A DNA stretch of 64,000 bases, from NCBI RefSeq assembly GCF_050563525.1, contig NZ_JBNXUN010000009.1:179118-243117 (forward strand), in the 5' to 3' direction. Every line of letters begins with the position of its first letter. Position 1 is the stretch's first letter. Both the position numbers and the translations under genes were made by a program. Under the pieces are notes generated by a model that worked only from the letters and a program-made list of their open reading frames with translations, searched no databases and was not told where the DNA came from. Below, piece by piece: positions 53,720-62,686 of the stretch. The stretch is from Falsiroseomonas sp050563525 (GTDB lineage Bacteria > Pseudomonadota > Alphaproteobacteria > Acetobacterales > Acetobacteraceae).

Positions 53720-53729
53720 CCCGGGCTAC
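53716..53729. repeat. Perfect 14-bp palindrome over the stop codon of the binding-protein gene
   Basis: GTAGCCC followed directly by GGGCTAC, with no loop. Too tight for a hairpin terminator; it may be a protein-binding site or chance. Confidence 0.5.
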
Positions 53730-53819
53730 CCACCAGGGGTCACAACCGCGACAGCGTGGAAACTGACATCCGCACACGCATAGGATGTGCACCCAACCCG
53801 TCACGGAAGGGCGCACATT

Positions 53820-55403
53820 ATGCAGGCAGGACACGGCAAGCCACTCCGCGGCCTCGCGGCCGGTGCGGAACGCCAGCGCGGCTTCGGCCGCTTCGGGCGC
53901 ATGTTCCCAAAGCTCGAGGGGCTGAACGTGGCGGAGGACAAGCTGCGCCAGCTCGCCGAGACCATGCGCGATGAAGGGCAGTCCGGCGACAACGCCAACG
54001 TGCCCGCCGGCTACACCTATCTTGGCCAGTTCATCGACCACGACATCACCTTCGACACTTCCGGCCTCGGCGAGAAGGTGAACGACCCGGACGCGCTGCT
54101 GAATTTCCGTACGCCGCGCCTCGACCTCGACAGCGTCTATGGCCGAGGGCCAACCGAACAGCCCTTCCTGTACGACCGGGGCGACCCGCGGAAGCTCGCC
54201 ATCGGCGCCACAGGCCCCGGCGGCGAACCGCGCGGCCCCGGCGGCCGCCGCATCCGCGCGGGCCTGCCCAACGACCTGCCCCGATCGCGAGAGGGCGTCG
54301 CGCTGATCGGCGACCCGCGCAACGACGAGAACCTGTTGGTCGCGCAGACCCACCTCGCCTTTCTCAAGCTGCACAACAAGGTGGTCGACCAGCTCGGCGC
54401 CGGCGGTACCTTTGAGGAAGCGCGCCGCATCACGCGCTGGCACTACCAGTGGATCGTGCTGCACGATTTCCTCGACCGCCTGGTCGATCTCAACGAGGTG
54501 CAGTGGGTGCTGACGCATGGGCGCCAACATTTCCGCTTCGAGAGGCTGAGCCAGTACGAAGATCCCTACATGCCGGTGGAATTCGCCGTCGCCGCCTACC
54601 GGCTCGGCCATTCGATGGTGCGGGAGGACTACAGCCACAACCGCGTCTTCCGCCCTGGCGCCGGCCCCGCCACCTTCAGCTTCCTGTTCCACTTCAGTGG
54701 CCTGTCGGGGGGCATCGTCGGCAGCCGCGTCACCGATCCCGGGATCCTTGCGGCGCTGAAGCTGCCCAAGCTGAAGCTGCCCAACGGCACGCTGATCGAC
54801 CCCTTCCCCCTGCCCGACCTGCCCGGCGACTGGGCCATCGACTGGCACCGTTTCTACGAGATCGACCGCCCGATCGACCCGCCGCAGGGCGCCGAGCCGC
54901 CCGACAACGCCTTTCACCTGAACCTGTCGCGCCTGATCGACCCCTACCTGGTCCCTGCGCTGCACGACCTGCCCGGCGGCGGCGGCAGCCTGCCGCTGCG
55001 CAACCTGCAACGCGGCGTGAAGATGCAGTTGCCGAGCGGCCAGGCCATCGCGGATGCCATGGAGATCACGGCGCTGAGGGGCGACGAAATCGCCGCGAGC
55101 GGCCCGGACGGCGCCAAGGCGAAGCAGCTAGGCCTGCATGAGGCGACGCCGCTGTGGTACTACATCCTGAAGGAGGCCCAGTTGAAAGGCGATGGCGGCA
55201 ACCGCCTCGGTCCGGTCGGCAGCCGCATCCTGGCGGAGGTCTTCATCGGCTTGCTCGAAGGCGACTGCGAATCCTATTTCCGCCACGACCGCAACTGGAA
55301 GCCCACCCTGCCGTCTCAGCACGCCGGCACCTTCACCATGCCTGACTTGCTGCGCTTCGTCGGCGACCTAAACCCGGCCAACGAAGCATCCAGCTTCGAA
55401 TAG
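53820..55403 (+). CDS. Animal-type haem peroxidase
   Basis: A 527-residue haem peroxidase of the myeloperoxidase/peroxinectin superfamily. Distal residues Gln70, Asp73 and His74 in GQFIDHD align with those of myeloperoxidase, including the Asp that can esterify haem. DPRNDEN holds the catalytic Arg and the second haem-linking Glu, and YRLGHSMVREDY has the proximal His. Start at 53820 has GGAAGG about 8 bases before it. There is no signal peptide, unlike vertebrate enzymes, so it is cytoplasmic or leaves by another route, for example type I secretion. No RTX repeats are visible in the C-terminal region. Confidence 0.9.
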   Translation: MQAGHGKPLRGLAAGAERQRGFGRFGRMFPKLEGLNVAEDKLRQLAETMRDEGQSGDNANVPAGYTYLGQFIDHDITFDTSGLGEKVNDPDALLNFRTPRLDLDSVYGRGPTEQPFLYDRGDPRKLAIGATGPGGEPRGPGGRRIRAGLPNDLPRSREGVALIGDPRNDENLLVAQTHLAFLKLHNKVVDQLGAGGTFEEARRITRWHYQWIVLHDFLDRLVDLNEVQWVLTHGRQHFRFERLSQYEDPYMPVEFAVAAYRLGHSMVREDYSHNRVFRPGAGPATFSFLFHFSGLSGGIVGSRVTDPGILAALKLPKLKLPNGTLIDPFPLPDLPGDWAIDWHRFYEIDRPIDPPQGAEPPDNAFHLNLSRLIDPYLVPALHDLPGGGGSLPLRNLQRGVKMQLPSGQAIADAMEITALRGDEIAASGPDGAKAKQLGLHEATPLWYYILKEAQLKGDGGNRLGPVGSRILAEVFIGLLEGDCESYFRHDRNWKPTLPSQHAGTFTMPDLLRFVGDLNPANEASSFE

Positions 55404-55406
55404 CCG

Positions 55407-56417
55407 CTACAGCGCATCCCGCACCAGCGGGCTGGTCGAGCAGTGGATACCACCGCCGCCCAGCCCGACCCTGTCGTACTGCACCAGCCGGATGGAGATG
55501 TTGGCGCGGTCCAGCGCTTCCTGCGTCCGCGGGCCGACCTTGTCGCTCATCAGGATGCGCCCGGGCCGCACCGCCAGGCAGTTGATGGTCCAGGATGGGT
55601 CCTCGTGGTTCACCGGAATCAGCTTCACGCCCTCCCGCTTCAGCGCCTCCATGAACACGAAGGGCAGCGTGGAGGGATTCACGATGGCGGTGTCGTGGTC
55701 GATCATCACGAAGGCGCCGTCGATGTGCAGCCGGTAGCCCGGGATCTGCACCCGCAGCAGCTTCGTGCCCTGCACCGCCAGCACCTCCTCCAGCTGCCGC
55801 GCACCTTCCTCATTCACCCGTGACGAAACGCCGACCACGGCGAGGTCCGGCCGCACATAGGCGAAGCTGCCGCCTTCCATCAGCCCGGTGCCGTGGATGG
55901 TGCGCAGCACCGGCATGCCGAGTGCGCCCAGCGTCTCCGTCACCGGCGCTTCCTCGCCGCGCCGGATGCGCGGGCCCATGCGCGTGACGATGGCGCCGCC
56001 CTTGATGCCGATGCAGGAATCGCGCGTGTAGATGGATTTATGCCGGCCCTCAGCCGCGCGCTTGAGGAACACGACCTCGACGCCTTCCTCGCGCAGCGCG
56101 GCCACCAGCGCATCATGCTGCGCCTGCTGTTCCGCCAGCGTCGGCCGCTCGTCCCCACGCCAGTAGGCGCCGGATTGCGGGTCTCCGAAGGCCCGCAGTT
56201 CCGGGATGTAGGGCAGCGTGTCCACCACACGCATCTCCTCGCCCGGCCGGTGCATCAGCACCACGCGCAGCCGGCCGATGTCGGAATTGCAGCCCCATTC
56301 GCGGCCCCAGACGAAGCGCTGTTCCTCGGCGCTTTCGAAGCCTGGCTCCGGCTCGCTGGCGAAACGCTCGATGAGCATGTTGTAGCGGTGGTCGAACTCG
56401 CTCATCGCGTTGGTCAT
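55407..56417 (-). CDS. Arginine deiminase/amidinotransferase superfamily enzyme
   Basis: A 336-residue guanidine-modifying enzyme. The catalytic Cys326 sits in GGGGIHCST at the C-terminus; other family elements are MEGGSFAYVRPDL, the His in LHIDGAFVMID, and early RVVLMHRPGEEM. This fits arginine deiminase or dimethylarginine dimethylaminohydrolase relatives. Start at 56417 has AGAGGGA upstream. Its 3-prime end lies 3 bp from the convergent peroxidase stop. Exact substrate (arginine, methylarginine or another guanidine) is open. Confidence 0.88.
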   Translation of the reverse strand: MTNAMSEFDHRYNMLIERFASEPEPGFESAEEQRFVWGREWGCNSDIGRLRVVLMHRPGEEMRVVDTLPYIPELRAFGDPQSGAYWRGDERPTLAEQQAQHDALVAALREEGVEVVFLKRAAEGRHKSIYTRDSCIGIKGGAIVTRMGPRIRRGEEAPVTETLGALGMPVLRTIHGTGLMEGGSFAYVRPDLAVVGVSSRVNEEGARQLEEVLAVQGTKLLRVQIPGYRLHIDGAFVMIDHDTAIVNPSTLPFVFMEALKREGVKLIPVNHEDPSWTINCLAVRPGRILMSDKVGPRTQEALDRANISIRLVQYDRVGLGGGGIHCSTSPLVRDAL

Positions 56418-56521
56418 GGTGCGGATCCCTCTGGATGACACTTACGAAACCTCATCCTGCCGCCACGCGACACACGCGTGCAATACGGTGCTCCTATCTC
56501 TCGCGCGGAAGGAGACCTGTC

Positions 56522-57064
56522 ATGCACCTGATCCGCCAGGCCCGCGCGGAAGACCTGCCTGCACTGCTCCAAATGCAGGCCGACAGCCTGCTGGCGCTGG
56601 GGGCCGAGCATTACCCCCGCCCGGTGCTGGACGCGGCGCTGTCCCGCCTGGGCACTATGGATGCGCGGCTCGTCACCGATGGCACCTACCTGGTGCTGGA
56701 GGTCGGCAGCCGCTTCGCTGGCAGCGCCGGCTGGTCGCTCCACGCGCCGAACTACGCGGCGCTGATGGCGGAGCCGCTGCAACCCCTGCCCGGACGCACT
56801 GGCCTGGTGCGCAGCGTCTATGTCAGCCCGGACTTCGCCCGCCGCGGCCTCGGCCGGCGCCTGATGCAGACGGTGGAACAGCGCCTGGTCGCGCTTGGGG
56901 TCCAGACTTCGGAACTGATGGCGACGATGTCGGGCGCGCCACTCTACGCCACGCTCGGCTACCGCGAATTGTCGGCGCATGCACTGCGCGTGGCGCCGGG
57001 TCTGGATTTCGAGGTGCGCCGCATGGCCCGCTGCCTGGATCAGCGTGCGGCGCGGGCCGCCTAG
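56522..57064 (+). CDS. GNAT-family N-acetyltransferase
   Basis: A 180-residue acetyltransferase. MHLIRQARAEDLPALLQMQ opens the fold, the acetyl-CoA loop is SPDFARRGLGRRLMQ, and the end LYATLGYRELSAHAL is typical. GGAAGG lies about 9 bases before the ATG at 56522. Its stop TAG shares CTAG with the convergent permease stop. Divergent from the deiminase-type gene across 104 bp. Substrate unknown. Confidence 0.88.
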   Translation: MHLIRQARAEDLPALLQMQADSLLALGAEHYPRPVLDAALSRLGTMDARLVTDGTYLVLEVGSRFAGSAGWSLHAPNYAALMAEPLQPLPGRTGLVRSVYVSPDFARRGLGRRLMQTVEQRLVALGVQTSELMATMSGAPLYATLGYRELSAHALRVAPGLDFEVRRMARCLDQRAARAA

Positions 57065-57837
57065 GCATCTCGTCGCCGGCGCAACGCCAGGTCCAGCAGC
57101 AGCAGCCCGGTGGTGAATACCACCAGCAGCACGGCCACCGCCGCCATCGCCGGGTCGAGGTTCTCGTTGATCCCGTCCCAGATCCGCCGCGGCAGTGTGA
57201 AGACGTCGCGGGAGGCGATGAACAGCACGATCACCAACTCGTCCCAGCTATGGATGAAGGCGAAGATCGCGCCGGAGACAATGCCCGGCGCGATGCGTGG
57301 CAGGATCACCCAGCGCAGCGTCTGCCCCAGGCTCGCCCCCATCCCCCGGGCCGCCTGTTCCAACCGTGGATCGAATGCCGCCAGTGCCGTTGAGACGGTG
57401 ATGACGACGTAGGGGATGCCCGTTACGCCATGCGCGATGGCGACGCCCAGGAAGCGATCCAGCAGGTCGAGCCCAGCGAAGTAGCGATACAGCCCGATCG
57501 CGTAAACGATGGACGGGATGATGATGGGCAGCAGCATCAGCGCCCGCACCAGGTCGGTGGACCGCCTCGCCAGCCGCCAGCACCCAATGGCGCACAGCGT
57601 GCCCGCCAGCACCGCGATCACCGTCGCCACCACCGCGATCAGGAAGGACTGCCAGATGGAACCGAGCCATTCAGGCGAAGACAGCACCGTCGCATAGTGC
57701 CGCAGCGACAGCGCCTCCTTCGGCAGCGACAGGAAGCGCTGATCGGTCATCGACACCGGGATGATGATGCTGATCGGCAGCAGCAGGTACATCGCCACCA
57801 CCCAGGCAGACCCCCGCGCGAACCACCCCGGCCGCAT
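57061..57837 (-). CDS. Pot-type ABC permease (PotC-like)
   Basis: A 258-residue permease with about six helices: first helix VVAMYLLLPISIIIPVSM, then WQSFLIAVVATVIAVLAGTLCAIG. The EAA coupling block is RLEQAARGMGASLGQTLRWVILPRIAPG. Together with PotB-like and PotA-like genes upstream it forms a spermidine/putrescine-type importer. Start at 57837 overlaps the PotB stop by one base (TGATG). Confidence 0.9.
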   Translation of the reverse strand: MRPGWFARGSAWVVAMYLLLPISIIIPVSMTDQRFLSLPKEALSLRHYATVLSSPEWLGSIWQSFLIAVVATVIAVLAGTLCAIGCWRLARRSTDLVRALMLLPIIIPSIVYAIGLYRYFAGLDLLDRFLGVAIAHGVTGIPYVVITVSTALAAFDPRLEQAARGMGASLGQTLRWVILPRIAPGIVSGAIFAFIHSWDELVIVLFIASRDVFTLPRRIWDGINENLDPAMAAVAVLLVVFTTGLLLLDLALRRRRDA

Positions 57838-58673
57838 CAGCCGCCCCCCCCGAAGACCCGGCGCATGTCGACGATGCGGGAGAACACCGCGAGCGTCGTC
57901 AGGATCGCCACCACCAGCATCGTCGCCATCATGGTGCCGAGCCCCCAGCGTAGCAGGTCCAGGATCTGCAACCCGATCCACTCCGCCACCATCAGGGTCT
58001 TGCCGCCACCAAGGATCGCTGGCGTGATGTAGAAGCCGAGCGAGAAGATGAACACCAGCACACCCGATGCCAGCAGACCTGGCATGGACAGCGGCAGGAA
58101 CACACGCCGGAAGATGGTGACGCGGCTGGCGCCCAGGCCACGCGCCGCACTCAGCAGCCGCGGATCGATCTCCCGCATGCTCGCCAGCATCGGCAGCACG
58201 GCGTAAGGCACCATGTAGTGCACCATGCCGACGATGATGCCGAATTCGTTCCAGACCAGCGCCAGCGGCTCCGCGATGAGGCCCGCGCCCAGCAACGATT
58301 CGTTCACCAGCCCCTGCCGGCGCAGCAGCGTCACCCAGGCGAAGGCGCGCACCAGCACGGAAATCCACAGCGGCACCAGCACCGCCAGGATCCACCAACG
58401 CTGCGCCGCGACACCCGCCAGCGAGATCCGGTAGGCCAGCACGTATCCGAGCGCCAGCGCGATCGCCGTGGTCAGCACGCAGATGCGCAGAGTGGTGACG
58501 ATGACGCGCTGCACGCTCTCGCTGGTGAACAGGCGTTCGTAGTTGCCGAGGCCAGGTGACGGCTCGGTGAAGGAAATCGCCAGCACCTGGGCGATGGGCG
58601 CGACGTAGAAAGCCGTCATCAGCAGGAAGGCCGGCAGGATCAGCAGCCACCATCCGGCATCCTGCCGCCTCAT
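57837..58673 (-). CDS. Pot-type ABC permease (PotB-like)
   Basis: A 278-residue permease. First helix WWLLILPAFLLMTAFYVAPIAQVLAISF, then the family block TLRICVLTTAIALALGYVLAY and the EAA loop LLSAARGLGASRVTIFRRVFLPLSMPGL. Start at 58673 overlaps the ATPase stop by 4 bp. The first helix and the LAISFTEPSPGLGNYERLF loop agree with PotB-type proteins. Confidence 0.9.
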   Translation of the reverse strand: MRRQDAGWWLLILPAFLLMTAFYVAPIAQVLAISFTEPSPGLGNYERLFTSESVQRVIVTTLRICVLTTAIALALGYVLAYRISLAGVAAQRWWILAVLVPLWISVLVRAFAWVTLLRRQGLVNESLLGAGLIAEPLALVWNEFGIIVGMVHYMVPYAVLPMLASMREIDPRLLSAARGLGASRVTIFRRVFLPLSMPGLLASGVLVFIFSLGFYITPAILGGGKTLMVAEWIGLQILDLLRWGLGTMMATMLVVAILTTLAVFSRIVDMRRVFGGGG

Positions 58674-59752
58674 GCGGGGTCGTCCAGGACCGGCACGCTC
58701 GCCGAGGCAGACCAGCCGAGCCGCACCGCCAGGCCCTCCCGCGGCGCGATCGGCGCATTCCAGGTCGGCAGCGTCACCCGCAGCATGCCGAAATCCGGCG
58801 TCTCGACATTCAGCGCATATCCGGCGCCGAGATAGGACCAACTTGCGATGGTGCCGCCGACGACATTCTCCGCAGCCTCGCCTTCGGCCAGAAGCGACAT
58901 TTTCTCCGGTCGCAGGCTCAGCAGCACGGGCGCGCCAAGTGCCGGCACCACGCCACCACGCTGCACCACCCGTGTCGCCCCCGCACCGATGGCGAAGCCC
59001 TCAGGCAGATGCTCGCGTACCACGCCTTGCAGGAAGTTGGATTTGCCAAGGAAGTCGGCGACAAATCGCGTCGCCGGACGCTCGTACAACTCGGCAGGCG
59101 CGCCCTGCTGGATCAGCTTGCCGTGGTTCAGGATGGCGACGCGGTCGGACAGCGACAACGCTTCCTCCTGGTCATGCGTCACGTTGACGAAGGTACGGCC
59201 GACGCGGCGGTGCAGCGCCTTCAACTCATCCTGCAACTCGGCGCGCAGCTTCTTGTCGAGCGCGCTCAGCGGCTCGTCCAGCAGCAGCAGCGCAGGGTCG
59301 AACACCAGCGCGCGGGCCAGTGCAACACGCTGCTGCTGGCCGCCGGACAACTGCCGTGGCAGTCGGTCGCCGAAGGCGGAAAGCTGCACGAGGTCCAGCG
59401 CGCCCCGCACCTTCGCCTCCCGCGCCGCGGCGCCCATCTTCCGGACGCGGAGCGGGAAGGCGACGTTCTCGGCCACAGTCATGTGCGGAAACAGGGCGTA
59501 GCCCTGGAACACCATGCCGAAGTCGCGGCGTTCCGGCGGCAGCGGCGTGATGTCCCGGCCATCCAGCCGGATCGCGCCCTCGCTCGGCTCCACGAAGCCC
59601 GCGATACACATCAGGATGGTGGTCTTGCCGCTGCCGGAGGGGCCCAGCAGCGTCAGGAAGGCGCCCTGTTCCACGTCCAGCGAAACTCGCTCCACCGCCG
59701 TGAAGCTGCCATATCGCTTGCTCAGCCCCTCCAGCGCCAGCGCATGGCTCAT
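58670..59752 (-). CDS. Pot-type ABC ATP-binding protein (PotA-like)
   Basis: A 360-residue ATPase with Walker A GPSGSGKTT, Q-loop FQGYALFPHM, signature LSGGQQQR, Walker B LLLDEPLSALD and a C-terminal TOBE domain (VLLSLRPEKMSLL). Start at 59752 overlaps the stop of the aldolase-like gene (ATGA). This class imports polyamines, putrescine, iron or other small cations; context suggests a small organic substrate handled by the two adjacent enzymes. Confidence 0.93.
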   Translation of the reverse strand: MSHALALEGLSKRYGSFTAVERVSLDVEQGAFLTLLGPSGSGKTTILMCIAGFVEPSEGAIRLDGRDITPLPPERRDFGMVFQGYALFPHMTVAENVAFPLRVRKMGAAAREAKVRGALDLVQLSAFGDRLPRQLSGGQQQRVALARALVFDPALLLLDEPLSALDKKLRAELQDELKALHRRVGRTFVNVTHDQEEALSLSDRVAILNHGKLIQQGAPAELYERPATRFVADFLGKSNFLQGVVREHLPEGFAIGAGATRVVQRGGVVPALGAPVLLSLRPEKMSLLAEGEAAENVVGGTIASWSYLGAGYALNVETPDFGMLRVTLPTWNAPIAPREGLAVRLGWSASASVPVLDDPA

Positions 59753-60519
59753 GCCCGGTAGTCCGACTGTTCGCGGTCCAGCTTGCGGCGCAGCGCCTGC
59801 CACGGCAGCCAGCCCTTGGTCGGCCCCGTGCTGAACTGGGCGCGGGTGCGTTCAACCGTCTCGGCAGAGGCCACCGCCAGCGGCGCGCCGGAGGATTGCG
59901 CGGCGAGCTGGATGCGGCAGGACTGCTCCAGGTACCACATCCAGTAGAACGCCTCCGCCACGGTGTGCCCCACCGTCAGAAGCCCGTGGTTTCGCAGGAT
60001 CATCGCCGGCTTGTCGCCGAGGTCCTGCACCAGCCGCTCGCGTTCCGAAAGGTTGTCGTCCGCCGCGACACCTTCGTAGTCATGCAGCGCCACCTGGCCG
60101 ATGAACTCCATCATCATCTGGTTCAGCGGCAGCAACCCGCCTTGCTGCGCCGCGACCGCCATCCCCGCCAGCGTGTGCGTGTGCATCACGCAGTTCGCAT
60201 TGTCCCGCCCGCGATGCACCGCGGAGTGGATGACGAACCCTGCCGGGTTGACCGGCCACGACGTCGGCTGCCGCGGCTCCCCCTCCGCATCCACCAGCAC
60301 GAGCGAGGACGCCGTGATTTCCTCGAACAGCAGCCCGTACGGATTGACTAGGAACCGATGCCCCTCTCCCGGCACCCGCACCGACAGATGCGTGAACACC
60401 AGGTCGGTCATGCCGAAATACGCGATCAGACGGTAGGCGGCCGCGAGGTCCTCCCGCAGTTCCTGCTCGGTTGGCACATGATCCGGATCAGGCCGCACCG
60501 GCGGCGGAGGAAGCGTCAT
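59749..60519 (-). CDS. Class II aldolase/adducin-family protein
   Basis: A 256-residue zinc-binding protein. The two metal His in CVMHTHTLAGM (113 and 115) and the third in RNHGLLTVG are present. The segment before the first His, NPAGFVIHSAVH, lacks the Glu that acts as base in fuculose-phosphate-type aldolases, so it may be a decarboxylase- or adducin-like member instead of an aldolase. Its ATG directly follows the stop of the dehydrogenase gene (TGAATG). Placement in the Pot operon indicates a role with the imported compound. Confidence 0.87.
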   Translation of the reverse strand: MTLPPPPVRPDPDHVPTEQELREDLAAAYRLIAYFGMTDLVFTHLSVRVPGEGHRFLVNPYGLLFEEITASSLVLVDAEGEPRQPTSWPVNPAGFVIHSAVHRGRDNANCVMHTHTLAGMAVAAQQGGLLPLNQMMMEFIGQVALHDYEGVAADDNLSERERLVQDLGDKPAMILRNHGLLTVGHTVAEAFYWMWYLEQSCRIQLAAQSSGAPLAVASAETVERTRAQFSTGPTKGWLPWQALRRKLDREQSDYRA

Positions 60520-61461
60520 TCAATAGCCCCGTGCATGGTCATACAGATTGGCCAGCGCCTCGCCCCGCTCATGCGCCGCGATCGCCTTCGCGACATACTG
60601 CGCACGTTCCCGCCGGCTCGGCAGGCTCGCCAGGTGCGGTGTCACGATGACCTTCGGATGCGCCCAGGCCGGATGGTCCGCCGGCAGCGGCTCCGTCTCG
60701 AACACGTCGAGCACCGCACCACCAAGATGCCCGTCATCCAGCGCCGCCAGGATGTCCTCGATCTTCTGGTGGCTGCCACGCCCGACATTCACCAGCCCCG
60801 CCCCCTTCGGCAGCTTCCGCAGCAGCGACGCATCGAGGATGCCCCGCGTCTCCGCCGTCGCCGGCAGCAGGCACACCAGGATTTTCGTCTGTTCCAGGAA
60901 GACGTCCCGCTCCGCATCACCAGCGAAGCAGGTCACGCCCGGCAGGTCCTTGCGCGTCCGCGACCAGCCAAGCACGGGAAAGCCGATTCCGGAAAGCATC
61001 TCCGCCGCGCGGCTGCCCATGTTGCCGAGACCCATGATGCCCACGGAGGTCTCGGTCGCGGTGAATTCCGGCTCGAAATAGTCCCACTTGGCCGCCGCCT
61101 GGTTGAGCGCGATGCGCCTCGCGCCCTTGAGCAGCGACAGCGCCGCCCAGCAGACGAACTCGCCCATCCGCTGCGTGGCGCCGGCCGGCGCCATGCGCAT
61201 CAACGGCACGTGCCGCGGCAAATCAGGATCGCCGGCGATGAAATCCACACCGGCCCCGCTACCGAAGATCACACGCAGATTGGGCATCCCGCCGAGCCTG
61301 CCGGCCTCCGGATCCCACACCAGCACGTAGTCGACCGCGGCCGGCGGGACGCTGGAATCGTCCCACCACCGCACATCGAGCCCGGGCGCGAACTCGGAAA
61401 AATGCGCGCGCCACTCCGGCATGGCATCTTCGCCACCGGACTTCACCAACAGGACAGCCAT
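60520..61461 (-). CDS. D-2-hydroxyacid dehydrogenase (glyoxylate/hydroxypyruvate reductase-like)
   Basis: A 313-residue NAD(P)H-dependent enzyme. The Rossmann block GIMGLGNMGSRAAEML, then VNVGRGSHQKIEDILAAL with the catalytic Arg/Glu region, and the general-acid His in VTPHLASLPS match GhrA-type reductases. Residues GAGVDF and FVCWAAL mark the substrate domain. It lies 15 bp downstream of the binding-protein gene and adjoins the aldolase-like gene. Probably reduces a 2-oxo acid derived from the imported compound. Confidence 0.9.
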   Translation of the reverse strand: MAVLLVKSGGEDAMPEWRAHFSEFAPGLDVRWWDDSSVPPAAVDYVLVWDPEAGRLGGMPNLRVIFGSGAGVDFIAGDPDLPRHVPLMRMAPAGATQRMGEFVCWAALSLLKGARRIALNQAAAKWDYFEPEFTATETSVGIMGLGNMGSRAAEMLSGIGFPVLGWSRTRKDLPGVTCFAGDAERDVFLEQTKILVCLLPATAETRGILDASLLRKLPKGAGLVNVGRGSHQKIEDILAALDDGHLGGAVLDVFETEPLPADHPAWAHPKVIVTPHLASLPSRRERAQYVAKAIAAHERGEALANLYDHARGY

Positions 61462-61476
61462 GCGAAGTCGGAATCC

Positions 61477-62580
61477 TCAGCCCGTGACCATGTCGATGTA
61501 GTCTGCATTGGCCTGGGCGTAGTTCTGCCCCCACCAGCGTCCATCCTGCGCCACCTGCACCCGCGCATTCGCAGGGTCGGTCGGGTTGAAGCGCTTGAAC
61601 TCCTCCGGCACCAACGCCGCCGCATTGGGGTTGGTCGGGCCGTTGCCGAGGAACTTCAGCAGCTCCACCTGCGGCGCCGCGTTGGCCAGCATGGAGGCCA
61701 GCAGCTTCTGCACCAGGTCGCCACCGGGATTGCCACGCGGGCTGACGAAGATGCCCGGCTGCAGGATCCCCTGGTTCCAGATGAACTTGAACCGGCCGTT
61801 GCTCTCCTGCTCCAGCACCTTGGCGCGGGTGTGCCAGATCATGCCCATCACCGCCTCGCCGGTGCGGATGAACTGCTCCGACTCGGACCCGCTGTTCCAG
61901 AACACCAGGCTGCGGCGGATTTCCCGCACCTTCGCCAGGCAGGCACGGATGTCGAGCGGGTAGAGATTTTCCGGGCTCTTGCCGAGCGCCATCTGCGCGC
62001 CATCCAAAGCGCCGGCGGCGTCGCGCCGCAGCAGCCGCGTGCCCGGGAATTTCTGCAGGTCCCAGAAATCCGCCCAGCCGGTCGGCGCACCATTCGGGAA
62101 CTTGGTGCTGTCGTAGACCAGCACGTTGCTGAAGGAATACGGCGCCGCGCCATGTTCCAGCGCGAATGTCGGGCCGATGACGTTGCTGCGATCGACCACC
62201 GAATAGTCGACCTTGTTCAGCAGGTTCATCCCGCCCAGCAGGTAGGACGACGTGGCGGAGCTGTCACAGAGGTCCCACGTCACCCGCCCGCTCTCGACCA
62301 TCGACCGGATGCGGCCGGCGGACGGCCCGGTGCTGTCCTGCACCACCGTCACGCCTGGATTGGCCGCACTGAACGGAGCGCCGTAGAAATTGCCAAAACC
62401 CTGGTTCGCCACGCCGCCCCAGTTCACCATGACGAGCTGCCGCGCCGCCTGCGCCTGCGCGCCCTCGCCCACCGCGACGCCGAGCGCCGCCAATCCGGCC
62501 ATCAAACCACGCCGGCTGATCTCGCCGCGCTGGAACTTCCGGAAAGCCAGCTCAACGCAGTCCTGCTGGAAGCTTTGCAT
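61477..62580 (-). CDS. Pot-type ABC substrate-binding protein (PotD-like)
   Basis: A 367-residue periplasmic receptor. A Tat-type leader with twin Arg at 23-24 (ISRRGLMAGL) is followed by cleavage near AQA (about residue 43). Mature blocks VMVNWGGVANQGFGNFYGAPF, WDLCDSSATSSYLLGGMNLL, and NVLVYDSTKFPNGAPTGWADFWDL fit the polyamine-binding SBP family. AAGGAGA lies 8-9 bases before the ATG at 62580. It heads a six-gene operon and is divergent from the FAD enzyme gene. Ligand not identifiable by eye. Confidence 0.92.
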   Translation of the reverse strand: MQSFQQDCVELAFRKFQRGEISRRGLMAGLAALGVAVGEGAQAQAARQLVMVNWGGVANQGFGNFYGAPFSAANPGVTVVQDSTGPSAGRIRSMVESGRVTWDLCDSSATSSYLLGGMNLLNKVDYSVVDRSNVIGPTFALEHGAAPYSFSNVLVYDSTKFPNGAPTGWADFWDLQKFPGTRLLRRDAAGALDGAQMALGKSPENLYPLDIRACLAKVREIRRSLVFWNSGSESEQFIRTGEAVMGMIWHTRAKVLEQESNGRFKFIWNQGILQPGIFVSPRGNPGGDLVQKLLASMLANAAPQVELLKFLGNGPTNPNAAALVPEEFKRFNPTDPANARVQVAQDGRWWGQNYAQANADYIDMVTG

Positions 62581-62686
62581 ACGAAATCTCCTTTTTCTGT
62601 GAAGCTCCCGGTGGTGCCCTTGATCCGGAGCCCGTCCGGCAGGAACCTTGCCCATACGAGTGAACAGCGGGACGCGCGCCACGGCA

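Noticed and set aside
53716..53729. Palindrome as a terminator
   Set aside because: No loop and no T-run; it overlaps a stop codon.
53820..55403. The haem peroxidase as the missing type I secretion substrate
   Set aside because: No GGxGxD repeats or acidic C-terminal secretion signal are visible, and it lies 35 kb from the exporter.
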